A stretch of DNA of 64,000 bases from Micromonospora pisi (GCF_003633685.1 NZ_RBKT01000001.1:5208001-5272000), one strand, 5' to 3'; shown: positions 16,504-25,803, counted from the stretch's first letter. Notes: a model not told the origin generated them from the letters alone. Numbers and translations are program-made.

Positions 16504-17960
16504 AGCCGGCCTGGCGGGTGTCGGACGTACGACGGGCGGAGGCCGCCCTGATGGCGACCCTGCCACCGGGCACGCTGATGCAACGTGCCGCCGCCGGACT
16601 GGCCCGCCGGTGCGCGTTGCTCCTCGACGAGCGGGGCGGGGTGTACGGCGCCGCCGTGCTGCTGCTCGTCGGCTCCGGTGACAACGGCGGGGACGCGCTC
16701 TACGCCGGCGCCCGGCTCGCCGCGCGGGGAGCGGCGGTCCGGGCCCTGCTGCTCGACCCGGACCGGGCACACCATGGCGGACTCGCCGCGTTTCGGGCCG
16801 CCGGTGGTCGTACCGTCGAGAATCTGCCGGACCGGGCCGACCTCGTCCTGGACGGGATCGTCGGGATCGGGTCCAGCGGAGGGCTGCGCGAACGGGCCGC
16901 CCGACTGGTCGCCCGGCTCGCCGGGCTGCGCGGCCGGGCCGGGCGGCGGGCGGTGGTGGTCGCGGTGGACGTACCCAGCGGAGTCGAGGTGGACACCGGG
17001 CACGTGGCGCCCACGAACGACGGCAGCGGGGCGGTGACCGCCGACGTGACCGTCGCGTTCGGCGCGCTGAAACCGGCACTCGTGGTGGGGCCTGCGGCGG
17101 TCCGGGCCGGGCAGGTCGAGCTTGTCGACATCGGTCTGGAGCCGTGGCTGCGGGGCAGTCCGGCGCTGCACGTCACCGAGTGGTCGGACGTGTTCGACTG
17201 GTGGCCGTGGTCCGGTCCGGAGTCGGAGAAGTACAGCCGGGGCGTGGTCGGGGTGGCGACCGGTTCGGCGACGTACCCGGGCGCGGCGGTGCTCTCCGTC
17301 GGCGGTGCGCTGGCCGGGCCCACCGGTCTGGTCCGCTACGCCGGCAGCGCCCGCGAGGAGGTGCTGCGTCAGCATCCGTCGGTGATCGCCACCGGGCGGG
17401 TGGCCGACGCCGGCCGGGTACAGGCGTGGGTCTGCGGCTCCGGGCTCGGCACCGGGGAGTCGGCCGCCGCCGAGTTGCGCTGCGTACTCGCCGCGCCGGT
17501 GCCGGCGATCCTGGACGCCGACGCGTTGACCCTGCTGGTCGACGGGTCGATGGCGGAGCGGCTGCGGCAGCGGGACGCGCCGATCGTGATCACCCCGCAC
17601 GATCGGGAGTTCGCCCGGCTCTGCGGGGAGACACCGGGCGAGGACCGGGTCGGCGCGGCGCTGCGGCTGGCCGCCTGGATGGACGCGGTGGTGCTACTCA
17701 AGGGCGACCGTACGGTGGTCGCCACCCCGGACGGCCGGGCGGTGGTCAATCCCACGGGTACCTCGGCACTCGCCACCGGAGGCACCGGTGACGTGCTCTC
17801 CGGCCTGCTCGGGTCGCTGCTCGCCGCGGGGCTGCCGGCGGACCGGGCCGCGATCATGGCCGCGTACCTGCATGGACTGGCCGGACGGGAGGCGGCCCGG
17901 CGGGGGCCGGTCACCGCGCCCGACGTGGTCACCGCGCTGCGGGAGGTGGTCCCGCGCTGA
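16500..17960 (+). CDS. nnr: Bifunctional NAD(P)H-hydrate epimerase / ADP-dependent dehydratase
   Basis: A 486-residue fusion that repairs hydrated NAD(P)H. The N-terminal YjeF epimerase domain (about residues 1-210) has LMQRAAAGLA and the GSGDNGGDALYAGARLAARG motif. The C-terminal ribokinase-like dehydratase domain has DADALTLL, ITPHDREFARL, LLKGDRTVVATPDG and the anion-hole/nucleotide motif GTSALATGGTGDVLSGLLG. GTG at 16500 was chosen because it begins the conserved region; it lacks its own Shine-Dalgarno sequence and overlaps a short upstream frame. It lies between acpS and alr as in Mycobacterium. Confidence 0.92.
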   Translation: MKPAWRVSDVRRAEAALMATLPPGTLMQRAAAGLARRCALLLDERGGVYGAAVLLLVGSGDNGGDALYAGARLAARGAAVRALLLDPDRAHHGGLAAFRAAGGRTVENLPDRADLVLDGIVGIGSSGGLRERAARLVARLAGLRGRAGRRAVVVAVDVPSGVEVDTGHVAPTNDGSGAVTADVTVAFGALKPALVVGPAAVRAGQVELVDIGLEPWLRGSPALHVTEWSDVFDWWPWSGPESEKYSRGVVGVATGSATYPGAAVLSVGGALAGPTGLVRYAGSAREEVLRQHPSVIATGRVADAGRVQAWVCGSGLGTGESAAAELRCVLAAPVPAILDADALTLLVDGSMAERLRQRDAPIVITPHDREFARLCGETPGEDRVGAALRLAAWMDAVVLLKGDRTVVATPDGRAVVNPTGTSALATGGTGDVLSGLLGSLLAAGLPADRAAIMAAYLHGLAGREAARRGPVTAPDVVTALREVVPR

Positions 17961-18036
17961 GCGGGCCCCGGGACCGCGCGGCGACCTGACCGGTGTTGCC
18001 GGCCGGTTGTCCGGTCCCCATCCTGATCCTCATCAG

Positions 18037-18042
18037 TAGTCT
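18037..18042 (+). promoter_or_regulatory. -10 box for leaderless alr
   Basis: TAGTCT ends exactly 6 nt before the alr ATG and no Shine-Dalgarno sequence is present, so the mRNA is probably leaderless. Confidence 0.5.
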
Positions 18043-18048
18043 GGCCTC

Positions 18049-19242
18049 ATGTGGCAGGCTGAACTGCGTGTCGATCTTGACGCTATCCGGGAGAACGTGT
18101 CCCGGCTGCGCGCCGGGACGGACGCCGAGTTGATGGCGGTGGTGAAGGGGGACGGGTACGGCCACGGCATGTTGCCGGCGGCGTACGCGGCGCTGGACGC
18201 CGGAGCCGACTGGCTCGGTGTCTGCACCCTGGACGAGGCGCTGACCCTACGTCGGTCCGGGATCACCGCGCCGGTGCTGGCCTGGTTGCTTCCGCCCGGG
18301 GTGCCGCTGCACGAGGGGCTGGTGGCCGGTGTCGACCTCGGCGCGGCCAGCCTGGACCAGCTCGGCGAGATGATCACCGCGAGCCGGTTCGCCGGGCGCC
18401 CGGCCCGGGTCCATGTCAAGATCGACACGGGCCTCTCCCGGGGTGGTGCGACCATCGACGACTGGCCGGCGCTGATCGAGGCGGCGGCCAAGGCCGAGGC
18501 CGACGGGTTGATCGAGGTCGTCGGGGTGTGGAGTCACTTCGTCCACGCCGACGCCCCCGGCCACCCCACGGTCGACCGGCAACTCGCCGTCTTCCACGAG
18601 GCGCTCGCCCTCGCCGAGCGGGTCGGGATCCGCCCCCGCTACCGGCACCTGGCCAACTCCGCCGCCACCCTCACCCGCCGGGACACCCACTTCGACCTGG
18701 TCCGGCCCGGCGTCTCCGTCTACGGCCTCTCGCCGATCGCCGGCGAGCAGTACGGGCTCCGCCCGGCGATGACCGCACGCGCCCGGGTGATGCTGACCAA
18801 GCGGGTGCCAGCCGGCACCGGCGTCTCGTACGGCCACACCTACTTCACCGAACGCGAGACCACCCTGGCCGTGGTGCCGCTCGGTTACGCCGACGGAGTG
18901 CCCCGGCACGCCTCCAACGCCGGTCCGGTCCAGGTCGCCGGAGGGATACGCCGGGTCGCGGGCCGGGTCTGCATGGACCAGTTCGTGCTCGACTGCGGAG
19001 ACGACCCGGTGGCCGCCGGCGACGTGGTTACCCTCTTCGGTGACGGGACCGACGGCGCACCCACCGCCGACGACTGGGCCGAGGCCGCCGACACGATCAA
19101 CTACGAGATCGTGACCCGGTTCGGGGGCGTCCGGGTGCCCCGGGTCTACGACGGGGCACCGGTTCCGGTCGCGCCGCCGTCCGCCACCCCCCTCGCCGGT
19201 GCCGCCGAGGCGGTGTCCGTGACGCCCGAGGTGTCCCGATGA
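18049..19242 (+). CDS. alr: Alanine racemase
   Basis: A 397-residue PLP enzyme that makes D-alanine for peptidoglycan. The PLP lysine is Lys33 in AVVKGDGYGHG. The second catalytic base is the Tyr in GTGVSYGHTYFT, and LGYADGVPR and GRVCMDQFVLD are family hallmarks of the C-terminal beta domain. The extra C-terminal 25 residues are Pro/Ala-rich and probably disordered. Its TGA overlaps the ATG of the next hydrolase gene, the first of three coupled genes ending in tsaE. Confidence 0.95.
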   Translation: MWQAELRVDLDAIRENVSRLRAGTDAELMAVVKGDGYGHGMLPAAYAALDAGADWLGVCTLDEALTLRRSGITAPVLAWLLPPGVPLHEGLVAGVDLGAASLDQLGEMITASRFAGRPARVHVKIDTGLSRGGATIDDWPALIEAAAKAEADGLIEVVGVWSHFVHADAPGHPTVDRQLAVFHEALALAERVGIRPRYRHLANSAATLTRRDTHFDLVRPGVSVYGLSPIAGEQYGLRPAMTARARVMLTKRVPAGTGVSYGHTYFTERETTLAVVPLGYADGVPRHASNAGPVQVAGGIRRVAGRVCMDQFVLDCGDDPVAAGDVVTLFGDGTDGAPTADDWAEAADTINYEIVTRFGGVRVPRVYDGAPVPVAPPSATPLAGAAEAVSVTPEVSR

Positions 19243-20354
19243 GCCGAGCGGGTATCCGGGGCAGGCTGAGCCGGGGCGTACCCCGTTCGGGGCTGGCCAG
19301 GGCGGCCGGGATCGTCGGCGCGGCGGTCGGTGTCGCGGTGGCCGGGGTGGCCGCCGGACTGGCCGCCGAACGGGCGGTGGTACGCCGTGCCAAGGCGGTA
19401 CCGGACGACCCGTACGCGGAGGAGGATTTCGGCGAGTTGCCGTACGACAGCGCGTGCACCGTCGAGACGGCCGACGGCACCGACATCCACGTGGAACTGG
19501 TCGAGGTGACCGATCCGGACGCCCCGCCCCGGCCGACCGTGGTCTTCGTGCACGGCTTCTGCCTCGACATGGGCACCTTCCACTTCCAGCGCAAGGCGGT
19601 CGCCGAGCGCGGGGAGCACCGCCTGGTCTTCTACGACCAGCCCGGTCACGGCCGCTCCGGCAAGCTCGAAACGGGCGAGTACGAGCTGCCCGCGCTTGGC
19701 GAGACGCTCCGGTCGGTCATCGACCAACTGGTGCCGGAGGGCCCGCTTGTGCTGGTGGGGCACTCGATGGGCGGTATGACCATCATGGCGTTCGCCGAGC
19801 GGTATCCGGAGATGTTCGACAGCAGGGTCGTCGGTACCGTGCTGATGGCCACCTCCGGCGGACTGCTGGAGGAGACGAAGATCGGCCTGCCGGCCATCAT
19901 CGGGCGGCTCGGCACCCCGCTCCTGCCGCTGGTCAACAACGCCACCAAGCTCACCGGCGGCATGATCGACCGGGCCCGGAAGGCCTCCGCCAACATGGCC
20001 TGGCTGCTCACCCGCCGGTACGGCTTCGGCACCTCGAACCCGAGCCCCGCGCTGGTGTCGTACGTCGAACGGATGAACGCCGGCACCTCGGCCGAGACCG
20101 TCGCCCGCTACCTGCGGACGCTCTACACCCATGCCCGCTACCCGGCCCTGACGGCGCTGAAGAACACGCCGACCCTGGTCATCGTCGGCGACCAGGACAT
20201 GATCACTCCGGTGACCCACTCGGAGGAGATCCTGCGCCGGCTGCCCGACGCCGAGTACGTCAAGGTCCCCGACGGGGGCCACGTGGTGATGCTCGAGCAC
20301 GCGGACGAGGTCAACGCGGCCCTGCTCGACTTCCTTGACAGACTGGCCCGATGA
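19239..20354 (+). CDS. Alpha/beta-fold hydrolase with N-terminal membrane segment
   Basis: A 371-residue hydrolase. A membrane segment lies near residues 18-45 (GIVGAAVGVAVAGVAAGLAA), so the catalytic domain may be anchored or exported. The fold motifs are VFVHGFCLDMGTFHFQR (oxyanion), VGHSMGGMTIMAFAERYP (nucleophile Ser), VGDQDMITPVTHSEE (acid) and DGGHVVMLEH (His). It overlaps alr (ATGA) and tsaE (ATGA). The same arrangement of a hydrolase between alr and tsaE is usual in actinobacteria. Substrate is unknown. Confidence 0.85.
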   Translation: MSRAGIRGRLSRGVPRSGLARAAGIVGAAVGVAVAGVAAGLAAERAVVRRAKAVPDDPYAEEDFGELPYDSACTVETADGTDIHVELVEVTDPDAPPRPTVVFVHGFCLDMGTFHFQRKAVAERGEHRLVFYDQPGHGRSGKLETGEYELPALGETLRSVIDQLVPEGPLVLVGHSMGGMTIMAFAERYPEMFDSRVVGTVLMATSGGLLEETKIGLPAIIGRLGTPLLPLVNNATKLTGGMIDRARKASANMAWLLTRRYGFGTSNPSPALVSYVERMNAGTSAETVARYLRTLYTHARYPALTALKNTPTLVIVGDQDMITPVTHSEEILRRLPDAEYVKVPDGGHVVMLEHADEVNAALLDFLDRLAR

Positions 20355-20875
20355 ACGTGGTTGACCCGACCGTCCCGGCGGCCCCGAACGCCCCGGTGTT
20401 TCCCATCGTCGAACTTTCCACCGTGGAGGAGACCCGGGCCTTCGGGCGACGGCTCGCCGCCCTGCTGCGCGCCGGGGACCTGCTGGTGCTCACCGGGCCG
20501 CTCGGCGCGGGGAAGACCGCGCTGACCCAGGGGATCGGTGCCGGCCTCGGGGTGATCGGCGACGTCACCTCACCCACCTTCGTGATCGCCCGGGTGCACC
20601 GCCCCGGGCCGGCGAGCGGCCGACCGGCGCTGGTGCACGCCGACGCGTACCGCCTCGGTGACGCGGTCGACCCGCGGGCCGAGATCGACGACCTGGACCT
20701 CGACGCGTCGGTGGACGACGCGGTCACCGTGGTCGAGTGGGGCGAGGGCATGGTCGAGCAGTTGGTCGACGCGCACCTGCGGGTCCGGATCGACCGGCGG
20801 GACGACGACTCCCGGCTGATCGAGCTGGTTCCGGTCGGTGGAGACTGGGTCGACCGTCTAGCCACCCTCTCCTGA
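20351..20875 (+). CDS. tsaE: tRNA threonylcarbamoyladenosine biosynthesis ATPase TsaE
   Basis: A 174-residue P-loop ATPase that acts with TsaB and TsaD to make t6A37 in tRNAs reading ANN codons. The Walker A loop is GPLGAGKTALTQG, followed by the family motif VTSPTFVIARVH and the Walker B-like VVEWGEGM. ATG overlaps the stop of the hydrolase gene. Its partners tsaB and tsaD lie 0.9 kb downstream, separated by ung and a repeat element. Confidence 0.94.
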   Translation: MNVVDPTVPAAPNAPVFPIVELSTVEETRAFGRRLAALLRAGDLLVLTGPLGAGKTALTQGIGAGLGVIGDVTSPTFVIARVHRPGPASGRPALVHADAYRLGDAVDPRAEIDDLDLDASVDDAVTVVEWGEGMVEQLVDAHLRVRIDRRDDDSRLIELVPVGGDWVDRLATLS

Positions 20876-20919
20876 GCCTCTCACTGCCCCTTCCGCCCGC
20901 CGCTGTTCCCACCGGCGCG

Positions 20920-20974
20920 GGTTAACAAGGGGCCCTTCCTATGCCAGATGCGATAACAAGGGGCCCTTCCTTAC
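20920..20974. repeat. Dispersed GGGCCC palindromic repeat, two copies in direct orientation
   Basis: Two copies of a unit with core TAACAAGGGGCCCTTCCTTA lie head to tail, at about 20921-20941 (slightly truncated) and 20950-20974. They fill the gap between tsaE and ung. Related copies occur at 29670, 39266 and 43188. Each copy is itself nearly palindromic around GGGCCC. A REP-like or miniature mobile repeat of this lineage is likely. Confidence 0.85.
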
Positions 20975-21040
20975 TCGCGTGCTGTCGTAGGGGGCTTTTA
21001 GAGTGCGGGCGAGCGTTTGACCGATCCCGGAAGGTTGCCG

Positions 21041-21727
21041 ATGACCCTCGATCTGCCCGCCCTGCTCCCGTCGGAGTGGCGCACCGTGCTGGAGCCGCAC
21101 CTGGACCCGGCCCGCACCGCCGAACTGGCCGAGTTCGTGGCCGACGAATACGCCACCCAGACCGTCTTCCCGCCGGTCGAGGATCTCTTCTCGGCCTACC
21201 GGCTCTGCGCGCCGCAGGACTGCCGGGTGCTGATCCTGGGGCAGGACCCCTACCACAAGGCGGGTCAGGCCCACGGGCTGAGTTTCAGCGTCCGGGAGGG
21301 GGTGTCGGTCCCGCCGTCGTTGCGCAACGTCTTCAAGGAACTGGCCGAGGACCTGAGTGTGCCGGCGCCGCGTGGCGGCAACCTCTCCGGCTGGGCGGCC
21401 CAGGGGGTGCTGCTGCTCAACGCCGTACTCACGGTCCGGCAGGCCACCCCGGGCTCGCACGCGAACAGGGGCTGGGAGGCGTTCACCGACGCCACCATCC
21501 GGGCTCTGGACGCCCGCTCGGAGCGGGTGGTCTTCCTGCTCTGGGGCGGTTACGCGCGCAAGAAGCGGGAGCTGATCACCAACCCGGCGCACGTGGTGCT
21601 GGAGGCGGGCCACCCCAGCCCGATGAACCCGCGCGGGTTCCTCGGCAGCCGTCCGTTCAGCGCGGCGAACAAGGCGCTCGCCGACGCTGGCCTGCCCACC
21701 ATCGACTGGGAGCGGACCGCCGCCTGA
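21041..21727 (+). CDS. ung: Uracil-DNA glycosylase, family 1
   Basis: A 228-residue repair enzyme that removes uracil from DNA. Motif A, GQDPYHKAGQAHGLSFSV, carries the catalytic Asp and the Tyr that blocks thymine. Motif B, HPSPMNPRGFLG, carries the His and minor-groove loop. ATG at 21041 follows GGAAGG at 6 nt; a GTG/ATG at 21017 would add 8 unconserved residues. It interrupts the tsaE-tsaB pair and has the dispersed repeat just upstream. Confidence 0.94.
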   Translation: MTLDLPALLPSEWRTVLEPHLDPARTAELAEFVADEYATQTVFPPVEDLFSAYRLCAPQDCRVLILGQDPYHKAGQAHGLSFSVREGVSVPPSLRNVFKELAEDLSVPAPRGGNLSGWAAQGVLLLNAVLTVRQATPGSHANRGWEAFTDATIRALDARSERVVFLLWGGYARKKRELITNPAHVVLEAGHPSPMNPRGFLGSRPFSAANKALADAGLPTIDWERTAA

Positions 21728-21789
21728 CCCCGTTCGGATCGGCGGCCGTGCACCGGCCGGGCCGTGACGGGCGGTAATCGGGGTCGGGC

Positions 21790-21795
21790 TAGGGT
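21790..21795 (+). promoter_or_regulatory. -10 box for leaderless tsaB
   Basis: TAGGGT ends exactly 6 nt before the tsaB GTG, with no ribosome site, so the tsaB-rimI-tsaD mRNA is probably leaderless. Confidence 0.5.
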
Positions 21796-21801
21796 TCTTG
21801 G

Positions 21802-22515
21802 GTGCTCGTACTCGTGGTGGACTCGTCGACCCCGGCGGTGACCGCGGCGCTGGCGGAGGTGACGGCCGACCGGGTCGTGCTCCGCGCCGAGCGTCGCACG
21901 GTCGACGCCCGTGCCCACGGTGAACTGCTCGCCCCGCAGATCGAAGCGGTGCTGGCCGAGGCCGGTGCGCGTCCGACCGATCTGGCCGCGATCGTCGCCG
22001 GGCTCGGCCCCGGGCCGTTCACCGGCCTGCGGGTCGGCCTGGTGACCGCGGCGACCATGGGCCAGGTGCTCGCCATTCCGACCTACGGTGTCGGTTCCCT
22101 CGACGCGCTCGGTCGGGAGGCCGTGCTCGGGGCAGCGGCGGCGCCGGGCCAGGAGGCCGGCACCGGTCGACGTGTGCTGGTCGCCTCCGACGCCCGTCGC
22201 CGGGAGATCTACTGGGCGCTCTTCGACGCCGCCGGTGAGCGGGTGGCCGGACCGGCCGTCGACGCGCCCTCGGCGGTCGCCGGGCGGATGGCCGAGCTGG
22301 GCGCGACGGTCGCGGTGGGCGAGGGCGCCCAGCGGTACGCCGACACGCTGGCCCTGCCGCTGCTGCCCGAACCGACGTACCCGTCGCCGTACGCGCTGGC
22401 CGAACTCGCCGCCGAGCGGATCCGCGCCGGTGCGCCCGGCGAGCCACTGGTCCCGCTCTACCTGCGGCGCCCGGACGCGGTGGCGGCGACGGTGCACAAG
22501 TCGGTGCTGCCGTGA
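21802..22515 (+). CDS. tsaB: tRNA threonylcarbamoyladenosine biosynthesis protein TsaB
   Basis: A 237-residue ASKHA-fold protein that scaffolds TsaD and TsaE in t6A synthesis. It begins LVLVVDSSTPAVTAAL and keeps the dimer-forming GLGPGPFTGLRVGLVTA motif. The central and C-terminal part is less conserved, as is usual. GTG at 21802. Its TGA overlaps rimI, which in turn overlaps tsaD, giving a three-gene coupled operon. Confidence 0.94.
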   Translation: MLVLVVDSSTPAVTAALAEVTADRVVLRAERRTVDARAHGELLAPQIEAVLAEAGARPTDLAAIVAGLGPGPFTGLRVGLVTAATMGQVLAIPTYGVGSLDALGREAVLGAAAAPGQEAGTGRRVLVASDARRREIYWALFDAAGERVAGPAVDAPSAVAGRMAELGATVAVGEGAQRYADTLALPLLPEPTYPSPYALAELAAERIRAGAPGEPLVPLYLRRPDAVAATVHKSVLP

Positions 22516-22949
22516 TGCTGACCCGGTTCCGCTGGTGGCACATCGACGACGTGCTGACGATCGAGGCCGACCTGTTCGGTGCCGAGCAGTGGACGCCGGG
22601 CATGTTCTGGAGCGAGCTGGCGAGCGGGCACCACTACCTGGTGGCGCTGGACGACGAGGGCGTGCTGATCGGCTACGCCGGGCTGGCGGTGACGCCGGAC
22701 GAGGCGTGGGTGCAGAACATCGCGGTCCGCCGGGACGCCCAGCGCGGCGGTGTCGGACGTGCCCTGCTGGAGGCGTTGCTCGCCGAGGCGGCCCGGCGCG
22801 GCGTACCCAGGACGATGCTGGAGGTGGCGGTGGACAACGCCGGTGCCCAGAAGCTCTACGCGGCGTACGGCTTCGAGCCGGTCGGCGTCCGCCGTGGCTA
22901 CTACCAACCGAGTAACACCGACGCGCTGGTGATGATGCGAGATGGCTGA
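22512..22949 (+). CDS. rimI: Ribosomal-protein-alanine N-acetyltransferase RimI
   Basis: A 145-residue GNAT acetyltransferase. Motif A for acetyl-CoA is [22 protein letters not shown], and the C-terminal [18 protein letters not shown] is the RimI pattern. In E. coli RimI acetylates the N-terminus of ribosomal protein S18. It sits between tsaB and tsaD, overlapping both, which is the conserved actinobacterial order. Confidence 0.92.
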   Translation: MMLTRFRWWHIDDVLTIEADLFGAEQWTPGMFWSELASGHHYLVALDDEGVLIGYAGLAVTPDEAWVQNIAVRRDAQRGGVGRALLEALLAEAARRGVPRTMLEVAVDNAGAQKLYAAYGFEPVGVRRGYYQPSNTDALVMMRDG

Positions 22950-23988
22950 CGAGCCGCTGATCCTGGGGATCGAGACCTCCTGCGACGAGACCGGGGTCGG
23001 GATCGTACGCGGCCACACCCTGCTCGCCGACGCGCTGGCGTCCAGTGTCGACCAGCATGCCCGGTTCGGTGGGGTGGTGCCGGAGGTGGCCAGCCGGGCG
23101 CACCTGGAGGCGATGGTGCCGACCATGCAGCGGGCGCTGGACGACGCGGGTGTGACCCTGGCCGACATCGACGCGATCGCGGTCACCGCCGGCCCGGGTC
23201 TGGCCGGGGCGCTGTTGGTGGGGGTGGCCGCGGCGAAGGGCTACGCGGTCGCCGCGGACAAACCGGTGTACGGGGTGAACCACCTCGCCGCCCATGTCGC
23301 GGTCGACACCCTGGAGCACGGCCCGTTGCCGGAGCCGGCGATCGCCATGCTGGTCTCCGGTGGCCACTCGTCGTTGTTGCTGGTGGACGACCTGGCGACC
23401 GGGGTCACCCCGCTCGGGGCGACCATCGACGACGCCGCCGGTGAGGCGTTCGACAAGGTGGCGCGGCTGCTCGGCCTGCCGTTCCCGGGCGGACCGCCGA
23501 TCGACCGGGAGGCGCGGGCCGGCGACGCCTCGGCGATCCCCTTCCCGCGTGGACTGACCGCGCCGAAGGACCTCGCCGCGCACCGGTTCGACTTCTCCTT
23601 CTCCGGGCTCAAGACCGCGGTCGCTCGTTGGGTGGAGGCCCGTCAGCGGGCGGGTGAGCCGGTGCCGGTCGCCGACGTGGCCGCCTCGTTCCAGGAGGCG
23701 GTCTGTGACGTGCTGACCGCCAAGGCGATCGACGCCTGCCGCAGCCGGGGCATCGAGACGTTGGTGATCGGTGGCGGTGTGGCGGCCAATTCGCGGCTGC
23801 GGGTGCTGGCCGAGGAGCGCGCGGCGAAGTACGGCATCAGGGTGCGGGTGCCCCGACCCAAGCTCTGTACGGACAACGGGGCGATGGTGGCGGCGCTCGG
23901 CTCGCATCTGGTGGCCGCCGGGGTCGCGCCGAGCCGGCTCGACCTTCCCGCCGACTCCGCCCTGCCGCTGACCGTGGTGAGCGTGTAG
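22942..23988 (+). CDS. tsaD: tRNA N6-adenosine threonylcarbamoyltransferase TsaD
   Basis: A 348-residue ASKHA enzyme that transfers the threonylcarbamoyl group to A37 of tRNA. It has the start [15 protein letters not shown], the metal-binding histidines in [12 protein letters not shown] and [20 protein letters not shown], and the C-terminal [11 protein letters not shown] and [15 protein letters not shown] overlaps the last codons of rimI. With tsaE and tsaB it completes the local t6A set; the TsaC step is not in the window. Confidence 0.96.
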   Translation: MADEPLILGIETSCDETGVGIVRGHTLLADALASSVDQHARFGGVVPEVASRAHLEAMVPTMQRALDDAGVTLADIDAIAVTAGPGLAGALLVGVAAAKGYAVAADKPVYGVNHLAAHVAVDTLEHGPLPEPAIAMLVSGGHSSLLLVDDLATGVTPLGATIDDAAGEAFDKVARLLGLPFPGGPPIDREARAGDASAIPFPRGLTAPKDLAAHRFDFSFSGLKTAVARWVEARQRAGEPVPVADVAASFQEAVCDVLTAKAIDACRSRGIETLVIGGGVAANSRLRVLAEERAAKYGIRVRVPRPKLCTDNGAMVAALGSHLVAAGVAPSRLDLPADSALPLTVVSV

Positions 23989-24112
23989 TCGATCCTGGTC
24001 GAGCGGGTCTTCGATCGTGGTGGGCGTGTAGTCTGCCGGCGGCATCGGAGCCGTTCGATCAGATCGTCGCCCGGGTGGGCTCGTGGCGGCACGCCGGAAA
24101 GAGGGAACGGAG

Positions 24113-24376
24113 ATGGCGGACGTGATCGTGCGGATGTGGGAGGCGCGGGCGGAGCCCGCCGGATTCGCCGACCTGATCGCCTGGGTCACCGAGGATGCGC
24201 TGCCCGACTTCGATCATCACCCGCTGCACATGTCGAGTGAGGTCTTCTCCTCCACCGACCACCGGCTCGTGGTGATTTCCAAGTGGCGGGGGAGCCCGCT
24301 CGATCTGCCCGACCCGCCTGCCCGGTTGGTGGCACGCCCACCGCACGTGTGGGATTTCGCTCAGGTCGACCGCTGA
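24113..24376 (+). CDS. Conserved hypothetical 87-residue protein
   Basis: A small protein starting MADVIVRMWEARAEPAGFADL with the Shine-Dalgarno AGGGAA upstream. The pattern of a beta strand, a helix (FADLIAWVTEDALPDF), then SSEVFSSTDHRLVVISKW suggests a ferredoxin-like alpha-beta barrel of the kind found in small monooxygenase-like (ABM) proteins. That is a shape argument only. It follows tsaD by 124 bases and ends before the riboswitch region. Function unknown. Confidence 0.6.
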   Translation: MADVIVRMWEARAEPAGFADLIAWVTEDALPDFDHHPLHMSSEVFSSTDHRLVVISKWRGSPLDLPDPPARLVARPPHVWDFAQVDR

Positions 24377-24762
24377 CCTGACCCCCTCGCCCGACCGGTC
24401 CTCATCCCTGTTTTGCCTGGTCAGTGGGGTTTTGGGGGTGTGTAGTCGAGGCCCCTGACCGGCGCAGGCGATCTTGTTACGGCACTGTCGCCGAGCGGAA
24501 TCTTGACGCCGGGGGCGGCTGATGGGCAACAATGGATGGCAAGGAGGGGAGTATTCCCCGACGGTGGTGTCGTCAGCACGGCGGACGCCCGACTCAGTCG
24601 GGCCGAAACCCGGCGCCATCGGTCACCCCATGGGGCTAAGCTCCCGCGGCTCGGTGGCGGAAAAGACCTCCGACAGTCACCAGAGTCGACATCATCAACC
24701 GTTCCTGCCCCAGAGTCGGGTCAGGTCAGCCGGTGATGTCCTGTGCCTGCCGGAGGATTTAG
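24377..24762. other. Leader region of the TerC gene
   Basis: This 386-base gap has no supported gene. It holds a possible -35 TTGACG (24503-24508) without a clear -10, the riboswitch at 24541-24672, and then about 80 nt ending in the Shine-Dalgarno GGAGGA before terC. Confidence 0.5.
24541..24672 (+). ncRNA. yybP-ykoY family manganese riboswitch
   Basis: The leader of the TerC gene has the hallmarks of this aptamer. A 5' conserved part GGAGGGGAGTA (24543-24553) is joined through a GC-rich arm (GCCCGACTCAGTCGGGC, 24587-24603) to the 3' conserved GGAAAAGACCTCC (24659-24671). The P1 helix pairs GGAGG (24543-24547) with CCTCC (24667-24671). This family senses Mn2+ and commonly controls TerC-type membrane proteins. 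Recognition was by eye, so the exact edges are approximate. Confidence 0.78.
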
Positions 24763-25767
24763 ATGGACGTTTCCGCCCTGACCTGGATCATCACGCTTGT
24801 CGTGCTGGTCGGTGTACTCCTGCTCGACCTGTTGATCATCGGTCGGCGACCGCACGAGCCGAGCATCCGGGAGTCGAGCCTCTGGGTCGGCTTCTACGTC
24901 GTACTCGCCCTGTTGTTCGGGTTGGGGGTCTGGGCCACCTCGGGCGGGAGGTTCGCCGGTGAGTTCTACATCGGCTGGTTGACCGAGTACAGCCTCTCGA
25001 TCGACAACCTCTTCGTATTCGTCGTGATCATGGGGCGGTTCGCCGTACCCCGGCAGTACCAGCAGACCGTACTGCTGATCGGTATCGTGCTCGCCCTGCT
25101 GATGCGGGGCGGCTTCATCGCCGCCGGCTCGGCGTTGGTCTCCCAGTTCTCCTGGGTCTTCTACATCTTCGGCGCCTTCCTGGTCTACACCGCGATCAGC
25201 TTCCTCAAGCAGGGCGAGATGGACGCGGCGGACGTCAAGGAGAACGCGCTGGTCCGGTGGAGCCAGCGGCACCTACCACTGTCGAACTCCTTCAACGGCA
25301 CCCGCCTGACCGTTCAGAGCGAGACCGGTCGTCGGCTCTTCACCCCGATGCTGCTCGTGCTGATCGCGATTGGCACCACCGACCTGATCTTCGCGCTCGA
25401 CTCCATTCCGGCGATCTTCGGCGTGACCAAGGAGCCGTACCTGGTCTTCACCGCCAACGTCTTCGCGCTGATGGGGCTGCGGCAGCTCTACTTCCTGCTC
25501 GGCGGGCTGCTCGACCGGCTGGTCTACCTGAACATCGGGCTGGCGGTCGTACTCGGTTTCATCGGGGTCAAGCTGGTGCTGGAGGCGCTCGCCGACAACA
25601 GCCTGCCGTTCATCAACGGCGGCGAACATGTCGGCTGGGCACCGCACATCCCGATCTGGCTCTCCCTCACCGTCATTCTCGGTTCGCTGACCATCGCTAC
25701 CGTGGCCAGCCTGCTCAAGGCATCGAAGGACCGCCGCAAGGAACTGGCCGACGTCGGCTCGCACTGA
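24763..25767 (+). CDS. TerC family integral membrane protein
   Basis: A 334-residue protein with about nine membrane segments. Conserved acidic motifs within membranes include YSLSIDNLFVFVVIMGRF and GTTDLIFALDSIPAIFGVT, typical of TerC/Alx proteins. Alx-like members export Mn2+; others are tied to tellurium resistance. The manganese riboswitch in the leader argues for a role in metal export here. ATG at 24763 follows GGAGGA at 7 nt. A strong hairpin terminator follows the gene. Confidence 0.9.
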   Translation: MDVSALTWIITLVVLVGVLLLDLLIIGRRPHEPSIRESSLWVGFYVVLALLFGLGVWATSGGRFAGEFYIGWLTEYSLSIDNLFVFVVIMGRFAVPRQYQQTVLLIGIVLALLMRGGFIAAGSALVSQFSWVFYIFGAFLVYTAISFLKQGEMDAADVKENALVRWSQRHLPLSNSFNGTRLTVQSETGRRLFTPMLLVLIAIGTTDLIFALDSIPAIFGVTKEPYLVFTANVFALMGLRQLYFLLGGLLDRLVYLNIGLAVVLGFIGVKLVLEALADNSLPFINGGEHVGWAPHIPIWLSLTVILGSLTIATVASLLKASKDRRKELADVGSH

Positions 25768-25803
25768 CGGTCGGTAGGCGAGCGGTAGCCGTACGCCCCG
25801 CGT

